64,000 nucleotides of DNA from Blautia parvula (lineage in GTDB: Bacteria > Bacillota > Clostridia > Lachnospirales > Lachnospiraceae): contig NZ_CP084061.1 in NCBI RefSeq assembly GCF_020215665.1, forward strand, positions 2,016,001 through 2,080,000. Direction: 5' to 3'. A model generated the notes under the pieces. That model was given only the letters and a program-made list of their open reading frames with translations, did not search any database and was not told the DNA's origin. Shown piece by piece: positions 8,573 to 17,004 of this stretch. A program made the position numbers and the translations under genes. Each line of letters begins with the position of its first letter. Position 1 is the stretch's first letter.

Positions 8573-9799
8573 ATGGACAAAGAAATGACCAGAGGGCGTG
8601 CTCTTCTGTTTTTAATCTCTCTTTTTCTGACAAACGTGGCAGTTATGGCAGATATGGTTATCATTCCGGCCGGAAACGGGCTGTATGAGACCTTCCAAAA
8701 TGACGCCGCCGTGAATTTTATCCTGTCGGGACCATCCTTTATCATGCTTTTCTCAGCCATGCTGTGCGGAAAACTCATGCAGTATCTGAGCAAAAAGAAA
8801 ATTTTAATTGGGGCTATGATCCTGTTTGCCGTATCTGCCATTTTAGGCGGAGCTGTGGCAAATGTGTATTATGTACTGGTTATGCGTATACTGGTGGGCA
8901 TTTCCATGGGCTTTGTAAATGCCGCTGCCATGGCTCTGATCGCTGAGGTCTATGTGGATGAAGACAAGCGCGGAACCATCATGGGTATCTTCAATGCCAC
9001 TATGGCAGGTACCGGTGCTGTCATCAGTCTGATCGCAGGTGTATTTGCAGTACGTTCCTGGAACGAAGTTTTTAAGGTCTACTGGATAGCCGTGCCGGTG
9101 ATCGTCATGATGATTTTCTTCCTTCCCACAACGCCGGCGGAGGGCAGTCCCTCAGAGGAAAACCAGGCGAAAGTACAGGGAAGAAATCCATATCTGTCGA
9201 GGCAGTTTATGCTGATGGTCTCCTGCTTTGCCTATAATCTGATCTACGCGGTCATCTATTATCAGGTATCTGTCCTGGTGGCAGAACAGGGGTATGGAAA
9301 TGAAAGCGTTGCCGCACTGCTCTCCACACTGGGTACCGTGGGAAGCTGCATCCTCTGTATCCTGTTCGGAGCCCTGTACTCCAAGCTGAAAAGGGCAACC
9401 ATCATTTTCGGATATGTGGGACTCTGTCTCTCCTATCTACTGCTTTACCTGGCATCCGGACCGGTCATGGCCGGAATTGCATGTACGCTGTGCGGTGCTT
9501 CCTATGGATACGGTTTCTCTTACTTCTTCCTGAGATGCACGGTCGTCGTACCCAAGGAGCGGGTATCCTCCTCTATCTCCATGACAACAGCCATCGGAGG
9601 TTTTGGAATGTTCCTCTCCACCTATGCCTGCACCATGCTGCAGAAGCTTCTGGGCACCACAGGCATTTTAAAACTGCTTCCCGTAGCCATTGCCGCTTCC
9701 GGAATCGGTGCTGTACTGTCTATTATCTGCACTGTAATGGATAAGAAAAATCCCAGCGACCTGTCCATGCAGGAAGTCCGGGAAAATGAAAATATGTAA
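8573..9799 (+). CDS. Major facilitator superfamily transporter
   Basis: A 408-residue membrane protein with about 12 hydrophobic segments in two halves. The loop after helix 2 carries a motif-A-like stretch (GKLMQYLSKKKILIG), and helix 4 contains RILVGISMGF, as in drug/metabolite MFS carriers. The start at 8573 has GGAGGTGTAAG in front. The UroD-like gene follows 37 bases later in the same direction, so the carrier probably imports that enzyme's substrate or exports its product. The two PucR-type regulators are divergent. No substrate can be read from the sequence. Confidence 0.85.
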   Translation: MDKEMTRGRALLFLISLFLTNVAVMADMVIIPAGNGLYETFQNDAAVNFILSGPSFIMLFSAMLCGKLMQYLSKKKILIGAMILFAVSAILGGAVANVYYVLVMRILVGISMGFVNAAAMALIAEVYVDEDKRGTIMGIFNATMAGTGAVISLIAGVFAVRSWNEVFKVYWIAVPVIVMMIFFLPTTPAEGSPSEENQAKVQGRNPYLSRQFMLMVSCFAYNLIYAVIYYQVSVLVAEQGYGNESVAALLSTLGTVGSCILCILFGALYSKLKRATIIFGYVGLCLSYLLLYLASGPVMAGIACTLCGASYGYGFSYFFLRCTVVVPKERVSSSISMTTAIGGFGMFLSTYACTMLQKLLGTTGILKLLPVAIAASGIGAVLSIICTVMDKKNPSDLSMQEVRENENM

Positions 9800-9836
9800 T
9801 ATGTAAAAACGGAACTCATGAAAGGAGATTTTTGAT

Positions 9837-10832
9837 ATGCTGACAAAAAGACAGAATTTACTGGAAACCATCAGAGGCGGACATCCCGACCGCTTTGTAA
9901 ACCAATATGAATTTATGCACATTATTTACGGCAGCCCGTTCTTTGACCTGCACAACGGCCCCATTCTGGAGGAAGGTGTCTTAAATGCAGTCAATGGCTG
10001 GGGCATCACATTCTCATGGCCAAAAGGAACCCCCGGCGACTTCCCGGTCCACGATGAGGAGCATCTGGTACTCAAGGATGTTACGGAATGGCGGAAATAC
10101 GTTCATGCGCCAAGTCTGGATTACCCGGATTCTGAATGGGAACCTTACATCAAAGAGGCGGAATCCGTGGACAGAAATGAATATTTCGTAACTTCTGTCA
10201 TGTTCCCGGGACTTTTTGAACAGTGCCATCATCTGATGGATATTCCTGAGACTATGATGAACTTTATTGAGGAACCGGAGGCCATGCATGAGCTGATTGA
10301 CTATCTCACTGACTGGGAGCTGGAATATGCGGATAAGGTCTGCAGATACTTAAAGCCTGATGCCCTTTTCCATCACGACGACTGGGGTACCCAGACCTCC
10401 ACCTTCATCTCTCCCGCTATGTTTGAGGAATTCTTCCTTCCCGCATACAAGAAGATCTACAAGAGATACCGTGACAACGGCGTGGAGCTCATTGTGCATC
10501 ACTCGGATTCCTACGCAGCCACACTGGTGCCCTATATGATAGAGATGGGTGTGGATATCTGGCAGGGTGTCATGACCACAAACAACGTACCGGAACTGAT
10601 CAAAAAATACGGCGGACAGATTTCCTTCATGGGCGGCATCGACAGCGCCAAAGTGGATTATCCGGGCTGGACCAGAGATGTGATCAAAAAAGAAGTGCGC
10701 CGCGCCTGTGACGAGAACGGCAAACTCTATTTCATTCCGTGTGCTTCCCAGGGACTTGATATCAGTACCTTCCCGGGGGTGTATGAGACACTGAGCGAAG
10801 AGATTGATGCTTACAGCAAAGAAGTCTTTTAA
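9837..10832 (+). CDS. Uroporphyrinogen decarboxylase (UroD) superfamily protein
   Basis: A 331-residue TIM-barrel protein of the UroD/MtaA/CmuA superfamily, recognised by the overall pattern (HHDDWGTQTSTFISPAMFEE, PAYKKIYKRY, FMGGID, a near-terminal GVYETL). It is shorter than many true heme UroDs, and no heme or corrinoid genes are nearby. In methylcobamide:CoM methyltransferases the strand-end motif is H-x-C; here it reads HHSDS, so the first zinc cysteine is absent, although a Cys remains in the later IPCASQG. It is therefore unlikely to be a standard zinc thiol methyltransferase. AAGGAG precedes the ATG. It pairs with the MFS gene and is probably a catabolic enzyme under PucR control; the reaction is unknown. 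Confidence 0.8.
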   Translation: MLTKRQNLLETIRGGHPDRFVNQYEFMHIIYGSPFFDLHNGPILEEGVLNAVNGWGITFSWPKGTPGDFPVHDEEHLVLKDVTEWRKYVHAPSLDYPDSEWEPYIKEAESVDRNEYFVTSVMFPGLFEQCHHLMDIPETMMNFIEEPEAMHELIDYLTDWELEYADKVCRYLKPDALFHHDDWGTQTSTFISPAMFEEFFLPAYKKIYKRYRDNGVELIVHHSDSYAATLVPYMIEMGVDIWQGVMTTNNVPELIKKYGGQISFMGGIDSAKVDYPGWTRDVIKKEVRRACDENGKLYFIPCASQGLDISTFPGVYETLSEEIDAYSKEVF

Positions 10833-10848
10833 TATTCCGTTATTTGAA

Positions 10849-10887
10849 AATGGCCGGCATTCCAACTCCTCTGGAATGCCGGCCATT
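10849..10887 (+). terminator. Strong hairpin after the UroD-like gene
   Basis: A 16-base perfect inverted repeat (10849-10864 with 10872-10887, loop of 7) begins 16 bases after the stop codon. No T-run follows on the plus strand, but TTTT follows on the minus strand. It probably ends the MFS-UroD transcript or blocks read-through from either side. Confidence 0.6.
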
Positions 10888-10920
10888 AAAAAAACTCTCT
10901 GGCTTCTGCCAAAGAGTTTT
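10888..10920 (-). terminator. Intrinsic terminator of tRNA-Leu
   Basis: On the minus strand an 8-base stem (10891-10898 with 10913-10920) with an inner 4-base extension is followed by seven T residues (10888-10894), directly after the tRNA 3' end. Confidence 0.75.
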
Positions 10921-10927
10921 CTGCCAC

Positions 10928-11009
10928 TGCCGCTGGCCGGACTCGAACCGGCACGGTGTTACCCGCTTGATTTTGAGTCAAGTGCGTCTGCCAATTCCGC
11001 CACAGCGGC
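10928..11009 (-). tRNA. tRNA-Leu (anticodon CAA)
   Basis: The 82-nt cloverleaf can be drawn by eye. The acceptor stem pairs GCCGCTG (11003-11009) with CAGCGGC (10929-10935) and the discriminator is A. The anticodon stem CTTGA/TCAAG encloses CTCAAAA, giving anticodon CAA (codon TTG). A long variable arm typical of tRNA-Leu and the T-loop GGTTCGAGTCC are present. CCA is not encoded. Confidence 0.97.
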
Positions 11010-11031
11010 TCGTTCTCACGAACCGAAAATA

Positions 11032-11060
11032 ATCTTACCATATATTTTCAAATCACGCAA
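11032..11060 (-). promoter_or_regulatory. Promoter of tRNA-Leu
   Basis: On the minus strand TTGCGT (11055-11060), 17 bases, then TAAGAT (11032-11037), about 22 bases upstream of the mature tRNA 5' end. Spacing and placement fit a sigma-A promoter. Confidence 0.7.
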
Positions 11061-11187
11061 GTGTTTTTGTCTTTTTTTAATATAAAATGTTGCTGTACTG
11101 AAATACTCCCCCTCCTATTTCAAACCAGTATGCCAATCCATACATTTTCCGTTAATAGAATATAAACTATAATACGTTTATTTCATG

Positions 11188-11217
11188 TTGTATCCTTAAT
11201 ATCCAATATGTTATAGT
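11188..11217 (+). promoter_or_regulatory. Possible promoter of the LytTR two-component operon
   Basis: TTGTAT (11188-11193) and TATAGT (11212-11217) are separated by 18 bases in an AT-rich leader about 95 bases before the response regulator start. The region is AT-rich, so chance matches are possible. Confidence 0.4.
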
Positions 11218-11309
11218 TAAATAATCTTTTACAGCTATTGTCCCATATAGTGCTGCCCCATGAAACGACCCTGCTGTTTTTACGATAATAATTCAATTTG
11301 GAGGTAATC

Positions 11310-12029
11310 ATGATCCGTATTGCTGTGTGCGACGATGACACAGATTCAATTATCAATAACCAGACGATATTAAAAAACTGCCTCAGCCTGCAAAAAGCGG
11401 TAGCTGAAATACAGACCTATAATAATGGCCGGATGCTGTTAAGTGACATTTTGGAAGATCACAGCTATTTTGACCTTCTCCTTCTGGATATTGAAATGCC
11501 CGGTATCAGCGGTATGGAAATTGTTCAGGCCATAAAACCGGAGCTGCCCAACGTAAAAGTCATTTTCATTACATCCCATGTAAAATATGCTATTGACAGT
11601 TTTGAATTAGCCATATTCCGGTATGTGCCCAAGAATGATCTGGAAAAGAGACTGACCTATGCGGTTACAGATGCGTTAAAGCTCATCATGCTGGAAGATG
11701 ACAAAAATTATACTGTGCTGACGGCAAACCGGATGGAAAAGGTGCGCTTCCGTGATATCCTTTATATTCTTCGCGACGGTAAGAACGCCGCGCTCCATAC
11801 CTGTCACGGGATCATCAAAGTCAGGAAAAGCCTGCTGACGGTTTACGAAGAATTGGGGGCAGAAGAATTTATATTCATTGAACGGGGATGCATCATCAAC
11901 CTGATACAGATCACCCAAATAAAAAACAGCAGTGTCTGCTTAAAAGACGGCACGGTCCTGCCAATCAGCCGCTCCCATCTCCAGAGTGTAAAAATGGCAG
12001 TCAATACTTATTGGGGGAAACATATATGA
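11310..12029 (+). CDS. LytTR family response regulator (AgrA/VirR type)
   Basis: A 239-residue two-domain regulator. The receiver domain (residues 1-120) has the acidic pair CDDD at 7-10, the phospho-acceptor Asp60 in LLLLDIEMPG, the Thr of FITSH and the Lys of PKND. The C-terminal 100 residues form a LytTR DNA-binding domain (residues about 140-239, with FIFIERGCIINL and LPISRSHLQSV). A TTG start at 11298 is open but lies before the GGAGG at 11300-11304, so the ATG at 11310 is chosen. The stop overlaps the kinase start (ATGATG at 12026). No autoinducer peptide or AgrB gene is seen. Targets are unknown; the collagen-like genes downstream are candidates by position only. Confidence 0.9.
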   Translation: MIRIAVCDDDTDSIINNQTILKNCLSLQKAVAEIQTYNNGRMLLSDILEDHSYFDLLLLDIEMPGISGMEIVQAIKPELPNVKVIFITSHVKYAIDSFELAIFRYVPKNDLEKRLTYAVTDALKLIMLEDDKNYTVLTANRMEKVRFRDILYILRDGKNAALHTCHGIIKVRKSLLTVYEELGAEEFIFIERGCIINLIQITQIKNSSVCLKDGTVLPISRSHLQSVKMAVNTYWGKHI

Positions 12030-13330
12030 TGATTTATGTACTTGAGTTTTTGCTTTTATTTTCCGGGATATGCTGCGGCGTTCTCAGTATCGGCAGACTG
12101 CAGGATGAAAGCAGTGAAAAATGTGTGGCCTGGGCTGCTGCTGCCGGGTTTGCAGGACTGCTCTGCTTTTTTAACAACAGCGTCAAAAGTGCGGCTGTCA
12201 CTGCGGCTGCTCTTCTGGCTGTGATCCTTGTGATTTCTAAGTTTCTGTATCATTTGGACTGGAAACTGCTTTTATGCTGTGGCTGTTCTTATCTGAGCGT
12301 ACTCCTGTTAACGGATGTTCTTTCTTATCTGATACTATGCAGATATTTTTCCGTACCTTTGGTTTATTGGCTTGTATTTTTGCTTCTCTGCCGGGTACCA
12401 TTTTATTTCGCTCTGTTCGCATCACATCGCTTTCAGGAATGCATCAGTAATTTCAGTAATTACTATACATCCATATACGGAACTCCTGCAGTGGCATTTT
12501 GCGGAATATCCATTTTGCTGCATATGGCTTTTGCCGGACGGCCTTTAAACACATTGACCATAGTCACTATAGTTATGCTCTCTGCTCTTTTTCTCCGAAT
12601 CGTTCTTGCATACAGCCACATAAAATACCAGCGTGAGAAAGAACTGCTGGACACGATTGAAATGCAAAAAGAGCTGCTGGAACAGAATTACGCTGCAGTC
12701 AACAAGGCCTACTCTCAAAATGCCAAACTGTTTCATGACTTCCATCGGCATTTAGAGGTCATACACCAAATGGCAGACAGATATCATGCTCCGAAGCTCT
12801 CTCAATATATTGATTCCATTATAAGTCCTGTACAGAACATTTCTTCCATGGTATGGACCGGCAGCCAGACAGTTGATTATATCATCAACAGCAGATACGA
12901 AAAAGCAAAAAATGCCGGTATCCGTATGGAAATGAACATAGAATATCCTTATAATACCAATATTAAATCCAATGATCTGTGTACGATTCTCTCAAACCTT
13001 CTGGACAATGCGCTGGAAGCCGCTGCTATACAAAGCAGGAAAACCTCCCCTGACACATGCAGCATAAACCTTACGATTCGGCGCATTCAGAATATTCTTG
13101 TCATCAAACTGGAAAACAGCAGCCCGGAACCGAAGTATACATCTGACGGAGAACTCGTCACCGTAAAAAAGGAAAATGAACCGATGCTGCACGGCTGGGG
13201 TATGAAAAATATTGAAGCAGCCGTACAAAAATATGATGGTATTCTCCAGACTGCCTATGCTGACCATATCTTTCAGACTACCATTACTATGTGCTTTGAA
13301 GGCATAGAAATGGACTCTCCCGAATCCTGA
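12026..13330 (+). CDS. GHKL sensor histidine kinase (AgrC/NatK type)
   Basis: A 434-residue membrane kinase. About six hydrophobic segments fill the first 200 residues. A helical dimerisation region follows with the unusual H-box FHDFHRHLEVI near residue 245, then a GHKL ATPase domain with the N-box (LSNLLDNALEAA) and glycine box (HGWGMKNIEAA). This is the arrangement of AgrC-like peptide sensors, which pair with LytTR regulators such as the gene before it. The start at 12026 overlaps the regulator stop. The ligand is unknown; no peptide gene was found nearby. Confidence 0.88.
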   Translation: MMIYVLEFLLLFSGICCGVLSIGRLQDESSEKCVAWAAAAGFAGLLCFFNNSVKSAAVTAAALLAVILVISKFLYHLDWKLLLCCGCSYLSVLLLTDVLSYLILCRYFSVPLVYWLVFLLLCRVPFYFALFASHRFQECISNFSNYYTSIYGTPAVAFCGISILLHMAFAGRPLNTLTIVTIVMLSALFLRIVLAYSHIKYQREKELLDTIEMQKELLEQNYAAVNKAYSQNAKLFHDFHRHLEVIHQMADRYHAPKLSQYIDSIISPVQNISSMVWTGSQTVDYIINSRYEKAKNAGIRMEMNIEYPYNTNIKSNDLCTILSNLLDNALEAAAIQSRKTSPDTCSINLTIRRIQNILVIKLENSSPEPKYTSDGELVTVKKENEPMLHGWGMKNIEAAVQKYDGILQTAYADHIFQTTITMCFEGIEMDSPES

Positions 13331-13336
13331 ATTTCC

Positions 13337-13356
13337 GGAGGGCTGTGATGCCCTCC
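13337..13356 (+). terminator. Hairpin after the kinase gene
   Basis: GGAGGGC and GCCCTCC pair perfectly around a 6-base loop, 7 bases after the stop. There is no T-run, so it is at best a weak terminator or a stabilising hairpin. Confidence 0.35.
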
Positions 13357-13490
13357 CGTACTGTCCGGAGCCTCACGGAATCCTTGCGGGCTCCTTTCCC
13401 CATCCGACTTATAAGGCGTCTTCCCGTGTACGGCTTCTGGCGCTGGTATCCATAGTTCATAACTCATTTCTCACAATCCCACTATAACTT

Positions 13491-13500
13491 ACATATAATA
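13491..13500 (+). promoter_or_regulatory. Possible sporulation-type -10 element before the first collagen-like gene
   Basis: The sequence ACATATAATA 42 bases before the start fits both a sigma-A TATAAT and the CATAnnnTA pattern of sigma-K promoters, and there is no good sigma-A -35. Sporulation control is an inference supported by the BclA-like architecture of the product. Confidence 0.3.
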
Positions 13501-13541
13501 GTAAAGACTGACTTTTGTGCCGGAAAAGAGGCGATAATCGT

Positions 13542-15014
13542 ATGCATTCAAACTGCCATGATGACTCAGTTCAAAGGAATTCATCTGAGTCAGAACATGA
13601 TATACAGAAAGAATCCATGGAATACATACCTCCCTGCTGCAGAAAAAACACCTGCTGCTGTCCGAATTGCTGCTGCAAACGCGGTCCTACCGGGCCTGCC
13701 GGTCCTCCGGGACCCACGGGGCCAATGGGACCTGATGGTCCTGCCGGCATGACCGGCTCGATTGGACCGACCGGTCCCACTGGCATAACCGGCTCTACTG
13801 GACCGACCGGGCCCACCGGTATGACTGGCTCTACTGGTGCTACCGGTCCCACTGGTATGACCGGCATAACTGGCTCTACCGGGCCTACTGGCATGGCTGG
13901 CTCCATTGGACCTACCGGTCCCACCGGTATGACTGGACCTATGGGCCCCACCGGTATAACTGGCTCAATCGGGCCTACCGGCCCCACCGGTATGACTGGA
14001 CCTATGGGCCCCACCGGACCTGCTGGTATAACTGGCTCCATTGGACCTACCGGTCCTACTGGCTTAACCGGTTCTACTGGAACCACTGGACCTACTGGTT
14101 TATCTGGCCCCATCGGGCCTACGGGCTTAACGGGTTCCACTGGTCCTACCGGGCCAACTGGCTTAACCGGTTCCACTGGACCTGCCGGGCCTACTGGTTT
14201 ATCTGGCCCCATCGGGCCTACTGGCTTAACGGGTTCCACTGGTCCTACCGGGCCTACGGGCTTAACAGGTTCCACTGGTCCTACCGGGCCAACTGGCTTA
14301 ACCGGTTCCACTGGACCTGCCGGGCCTACTGGCTTAATCGGCCCCATCGGGCCTACGGGCTTAACCGGTTCCACTGGTCCTACTGGCCCAACGGGTTCCA
14401 TTGGACCTACTGGTTCTATTGGTCCAATCGGACCTACCGGTTTAGCTGGATCTATTGGCCCCACCGGGCCCACCGGAAGTACAGGTGCCACCGGACCTAC
14501 GGGGCCCGACGGACCCATTGGAAACACAGGTGCCATCGGACCTACGGGGCCCGACGGACCCACCGGAAGCACAGGTGCCACCGGACCTACCGGACCCACC
14601 GGTATAATCCCGGATGATACGTTTGCCTCCTTTTCCAACTATGCACTGCAGCTTATTGACAGCACGCTGATTCCCCTCCTCCCTCAGATTTCCGATTCCA
14701 CCGGTCAAATTTCCTATGAAAGCCCGGCCACTGTTATCCTAGGACCAGGTTATTACTTAATATCTTACGGTGTTTCAGCAATCCTGCGGACCGAAGGATA
14801 TATGCAGATTACACCTTTTTACAACAGCGCTGCGCACCTTGATCAAGGAATTTATTTCAAAACTGGTTCTGACTCTTCAAGCGCTACAGGTTCAACTTAT
14901 TTCATTCTTTACGCCCCTGCGCAGACAAGATTAAATTTCACTTTTAACAGCCCTGTATCTGTCATTGAAGGAGAAATATCCCTGACTATTGTAAAATTAA
15001 GGCGGAATTCCTGA
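13542..15014 (+). CDS. Collagen-like protein with BclA-type C-terminal domain
   Basis: A 490-residue protein. Residues 1-47 are a non-collagenous leader with a dense cysteine cluster (residues 32-45, nine Cys) and no secretion signal. Residues 48-354 are an unbroken run of about 102 G-X-Y triplets, rich in G-P-T and G-S-T. The last 136 residues form a beta-rich globular domain like the trimerisation domain of spore filament proteins such as BclA ([14 protein letters not shown]). Known relatives are exosporium or spore-coat filaments glycosylated on Thr. The lack of a signal peptide and the Cys-rich leader fit assembly in the mother cell rather than export. The ATG at 13542 follows GAGG; an upstream TTG would lie before that site. 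A second collagen-like gene follows. Confidence 0.88.
   Translation: MHSNCHDDSVQRNSSESEHDIQKESMEYIPPCCRKNTCCCPNCCCKRGPTGPAGPPGPTGPMGPDGPAGMTGSIGPTGPTGITGSTGPTGPTGMTGSTGATGPTGMTGITGSTGPTGMAGSIGPTGPTGMTGPMGPTGITGSIGPTGPTGMTGPMGPTGPAGITGSIGPTGPTGLTGSTGTTGPTGLSGPIGPTGLTGSTGPTGPTGLTGSTGPAGPTGLSGPIGPTGLTGSTGPTGPTGLTGSTGPTGPTGLTGSTGPAGPTGLIGPIGPTGLTGSTGPTGPTGSIGPTGSIGPIGPTGLAGSIGPTGPTGSTGATGPTGPDGPIGNTGAIGPTGPDGPTGSTGATGPTGPTGIIPDDTFASFSNYALQLIDSTLIPLLPQISDSTGQISYESPATVILGPGYYLISYGVSAILRTEGYMQITPFYNSAAHLDQGIYFKTGSDSSSATGSTYFILYAPAQTRLNFTFNSPVSVIEGEISLTIVKLRRNS
13683..14603 (+). repeat. Collagen G-X-Y coding repeat, about 102 triplets
   Basis: A 921-base tract of imperfect 9-, 18- and 27-base repeats encoding G-X-Y. 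Long near-identical blocks recur, for example around 14110-14215 and 14200-14340. Repeat length is likely to vary between strains by recombination or slippage. Confidence 0.9.
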
Positions 15015-15200
15015 ATGCAGATTCATACTTTCATTTTTTTTTCAATTTAAAAAACAACTTCAAATCCCCGTTGTCCGTTATATCATTTCACTTATAATAC
15101 CGTTTCGCATCACTATATCGGATTTTCACACTCATCATGCATTTTCTGTATTCATTTAAAATCAGGGTCTTTAAACCCTCAACGAGTTAAAGGAGATATT

Positions 15201-16136
15201 ATGATTTTTTCTAATTTTCGTAGTAAACGCAGTCACGATGACTGTATGGAATACGATCAAAATTTACAGGAAACGTCTACGAAGGCCAATAAGAATTATT
15301 GCAGTATAGCCGACTCAACCAGACCGGCCGGCTTAACCGGCCCTGCCGGACCCACTGGACCAACCGGCTTAACCGGTCCTGCCGGACCCACTGGACCAAC
15401 CGGCTTAACCGGCCCTGCCGGACCCACTGGACCAACCGGCTTAATCGGTCCTACCGGACCCACTGGACCAACCGGCTTAATCGGTCCTATCGGCCCCACT
15501 GGACCAACCGGCTTAACCGGTCCTGCCGGACCCACTGGACCAACCGGCTTAACTGGCCCTGCCGGACCCACTGGACCAACTGGCTTAATCGGCCCTGCCG
15601 GACCCACTGGACCAACCGGCTTAACCGGCCCTACCGGACCAACCGGTTTAAACGGCCCTGCCGGTCCCGCTGGTCCTGCCGGAAAACCTGCCCCCAGACC
15701 GGCTTATGCTGCCTTTCACAGCACCCAGTCCCAAACGATTCCTGCGGCCGCGCCTAACGCCGCCCCCGTTTCCATAACCTCCGACATTTTAAACGATATA
15801 CGCCTCGAGGAAGACGGAATCACCATCACATTTCTGCGCACCGGTTTATACCACATCAGCTACGGTATTATCGCCACATCCGCTGCAGGACCTGATGCCT
15901 CAATAGGCATATATGAATCCAAACACGGTACACCGGCTCCTGCTGCCGCTGCCTCCATACGCCCTCTGCTGACCGGCAACCGGGAAGTAAACGGCACGTT
16001 CATGAGCACTTATTCAGCCGGAGATACCATTTTTCTGGGAATCAGCAGCTCCAATCCGGTCACATTGTTTACCAATACGACCGAAAGTGCGGTAAATGCC
16101 CATATCACCATCAACTCACTGGATCTGTACGACTAA
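15201..16136 (+). CDS. Second collagen-like protein with BclA-type C-terminal domain
   Basis: A 311-residue protein: a polar leader (1-43) without signal peptide, 40 G-X-Y triplets (44-163), and a 148-residue globular C-domain ([17 protein letters not shown]) of the BclA/TNF-like jelly-roll type. AAGGAGATATT precedes the ATG. Unlike the first protein, its collagen part is built almost entirely from one 12-residue unit, [12 protein letters not shown], with Thr at many Y positions available for O-glycosylation. It probably forms mixed or parallel surface or spore filaments with its neighbour. It lacks the cysteine cluster of the first protein. Confidence 0.87.
   Translation: MIFSNFRSKRSHDDCMEYDQNLQETSTKANKNYCSIADSTRPAGLTGPAGPTGPTGLTGPAGPTGPTGLTGPAGPTGPTGLIGPTGPTGPTGLIGPIGPTGPTGLTGPAGPTGPTGLTGPAGPTGPTGLIGPAGPTGPTGLTGPTGPTGLNGPAGPAGPAGKPAPRPAYAAFHSTQSQTIPAAAPNAAPVSITSDILNDIRLEEDGITITFLRTGLYHISYGIIATSAAGPDASIGIYESKHGTPAPAAAASIRPLLTGNREVNGTFMSTYSAGDTIFLGISSSNPVTLFTNTTESAVNAHITINSLDLYD
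15330..15689 (+). repeat. Tandem 36-base repeat in the second collagen-like gene
   Basis: About nine copies of a 36-base unit encode [12 protein letters not shown] or close variants (T to I at position 3, A to T/I at position 6). One copy is shortened to 27 bases. Several copies are nearly identical in DNA, indicating recent expansion. Confidence 0.9.
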
Positions 16137-16191
16137 CAACAGCCTCTTTCCTCGAAACGATCCAACCATTTCACTGTACCTATAAAAAGAC

Positions 16192-16225
16192 GGGGCTGAC
16201 ACATGCAAAACAACATGTCAGCCCC
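16192..16225 (-). terminator. Terminator of the ABC exporter operon
   Basis: A 10-base perfect stem (16192-16201 with 16216-16225) around a 14-base loop. Read on the minus strand it is followed by GTCTTTTTATAGG, which supplies the T-run. It lies just past the small reading frame at 16231-16332. Confidence 0.65.
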
Positions 16226-16230
16226 TGCAG

Positions 16231-16332
16231 CTATATATTCTGTTTATCTATATATTTATCTCTGTCCTCTCTTCTTTTCCTGTACCTCCTCCGACTGGAA
16301 ATTGCCGCAAATAGGATAAATGCCCCAATCAA
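16231..16332 (-). CDS. Possible small membrane protein (33 aa) in frame after the ABC permease stop
   Basis: After the permease TAG the same frame stays open for 41 codons to a TAG at 16231-16233. It encodes a hydrophobic stretch (IGTFILIGAFILFAAI) followed by a highly basic tail (SRRRYRKRRED), as in single-pass membrane microproteins. The only usual start is a TTG at 16332 with a weak AGGA about 9 bases before it. It could be a real small protein, a stop-codon-interrupted C-terminus of the permease, or chance. The permease already has a full length, which favours a separate product. It ends 6 bases before the terminator hairpin. Confidence 0.35.
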   Translation of the reverse strand: MIGAFILFAAISSRRRYRKRREDRDKYIDKQNI

Positions 16333-16356
16333 AATGAAGGTTCCTATCCTATCAGC

Positions 16357-17004
16357 CTACCATTCTTTATTCTTTGAAATCCGTACAGATATACCAATCG
16401 AAATACATACAACAGCCGTAAGATAAAGCACAAGCAGACACGGCCCCAGATATCTGTTTTCACTGAGCATCCGGAACAGAACACCGGTACGGATATCCGC
16501 TTTTTCCACCACAAACATGGTCAGCAAGATCCCCACCACCGGCACATACATAAAAACTCTCCCTTTGATCGGCCCAAATTTATAATACGCCGGAATCTGA
16601 AAGCAGACATATGTAATATAAAGTACCATACCAGCCAATACTGCCGTCATAACTTCCTTACCTGAAACATTGACCCCAAGCATCCCCAGAATCATGGGCT
16701 GCAAAATACCAGACACTGACACAGCCAAAATTCCCATCAAAAACGCATGCAGATATTTCCCGCAGACCAGTGCCTTCACTGAAACAGGCAGAATGCGGTA
16801 AAGCCTCTGCATATCATTTTTATCTGCCACTGAAAATGTATAGATAGACGACATTGCCATCATAAACATTGCAAAGGAAATTCCCACTGCAAGCGTACGG
16901 TAAAGCAGAATAAAAGCCAGGGGAATAAGAAGCGTAAAACAAATGGACTTATAATAATACTTCAAAAGATTAAAATCCAGCTTGGCAGCCTTCCATATTT
17001 TCAT
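16357..17004 (-). CDS. ABC-2 type transporter permease
   Basis: A 215-residue protein with about six hydrophobic segments, typical of the short ABC-2 permeases found beside YtrB/EcsA-like ATPases in Firmicutes. The N-terminus (MKIWKAAKLDFNLLKYYY) and a cytoplasmic loop DKNDMQRLYRILPVS between helices 2 and 3 are characteristic of this group. Its ATG overlaps the stop of the ATPase by 4 bases. Function in export, envelope stress or peptide resistance is usual for the family; the substrate is unknown. Confidence 0.82.
   Translation of the reverse strand: MKIWKAAKLDFNLLKYYYKSICFTLLIPLAFILLYRTLAVGISFAMFMMAMSSIYTFSVADKNDMQRLYRILPVSVKALVCGKYLHAFLMGILAVSVSGILQPMILGMLGVNVSGKEVMTAVLAGMVLYITYVCFQIPAYYKFGPIKGRVFMYVPVVGILLTMFVVEKADIRTGVLFRMLSENRYLGPCLLVLYLTAVVCISIGISVRISKNKEW

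Noticed and set aside
13571-14638. Long antisense frame rich in P-V-G-P opposite the first collagen-like gene
   Set aside because: The G-X-Y codon pattern (GGN CCN ACN) has no stops on the complementary strand, so the frame is an automatic shadow; it lacks a ribosome site and any family similarity.
13542-15689. Possible CRISPR-like or minisatellite array
   Set aside because: Repeats have no unique spacers, the period is a multiple of three and the reading frame is kept; it is collagen coding sequence.
15299-15757. Out-of-frame plus-strand frame rich in T-H-W-T-N-R repeats across the second collagen gene
   Set aside because: It is produced by the 36-base repeat read in another frame and ends where the repeat ends.
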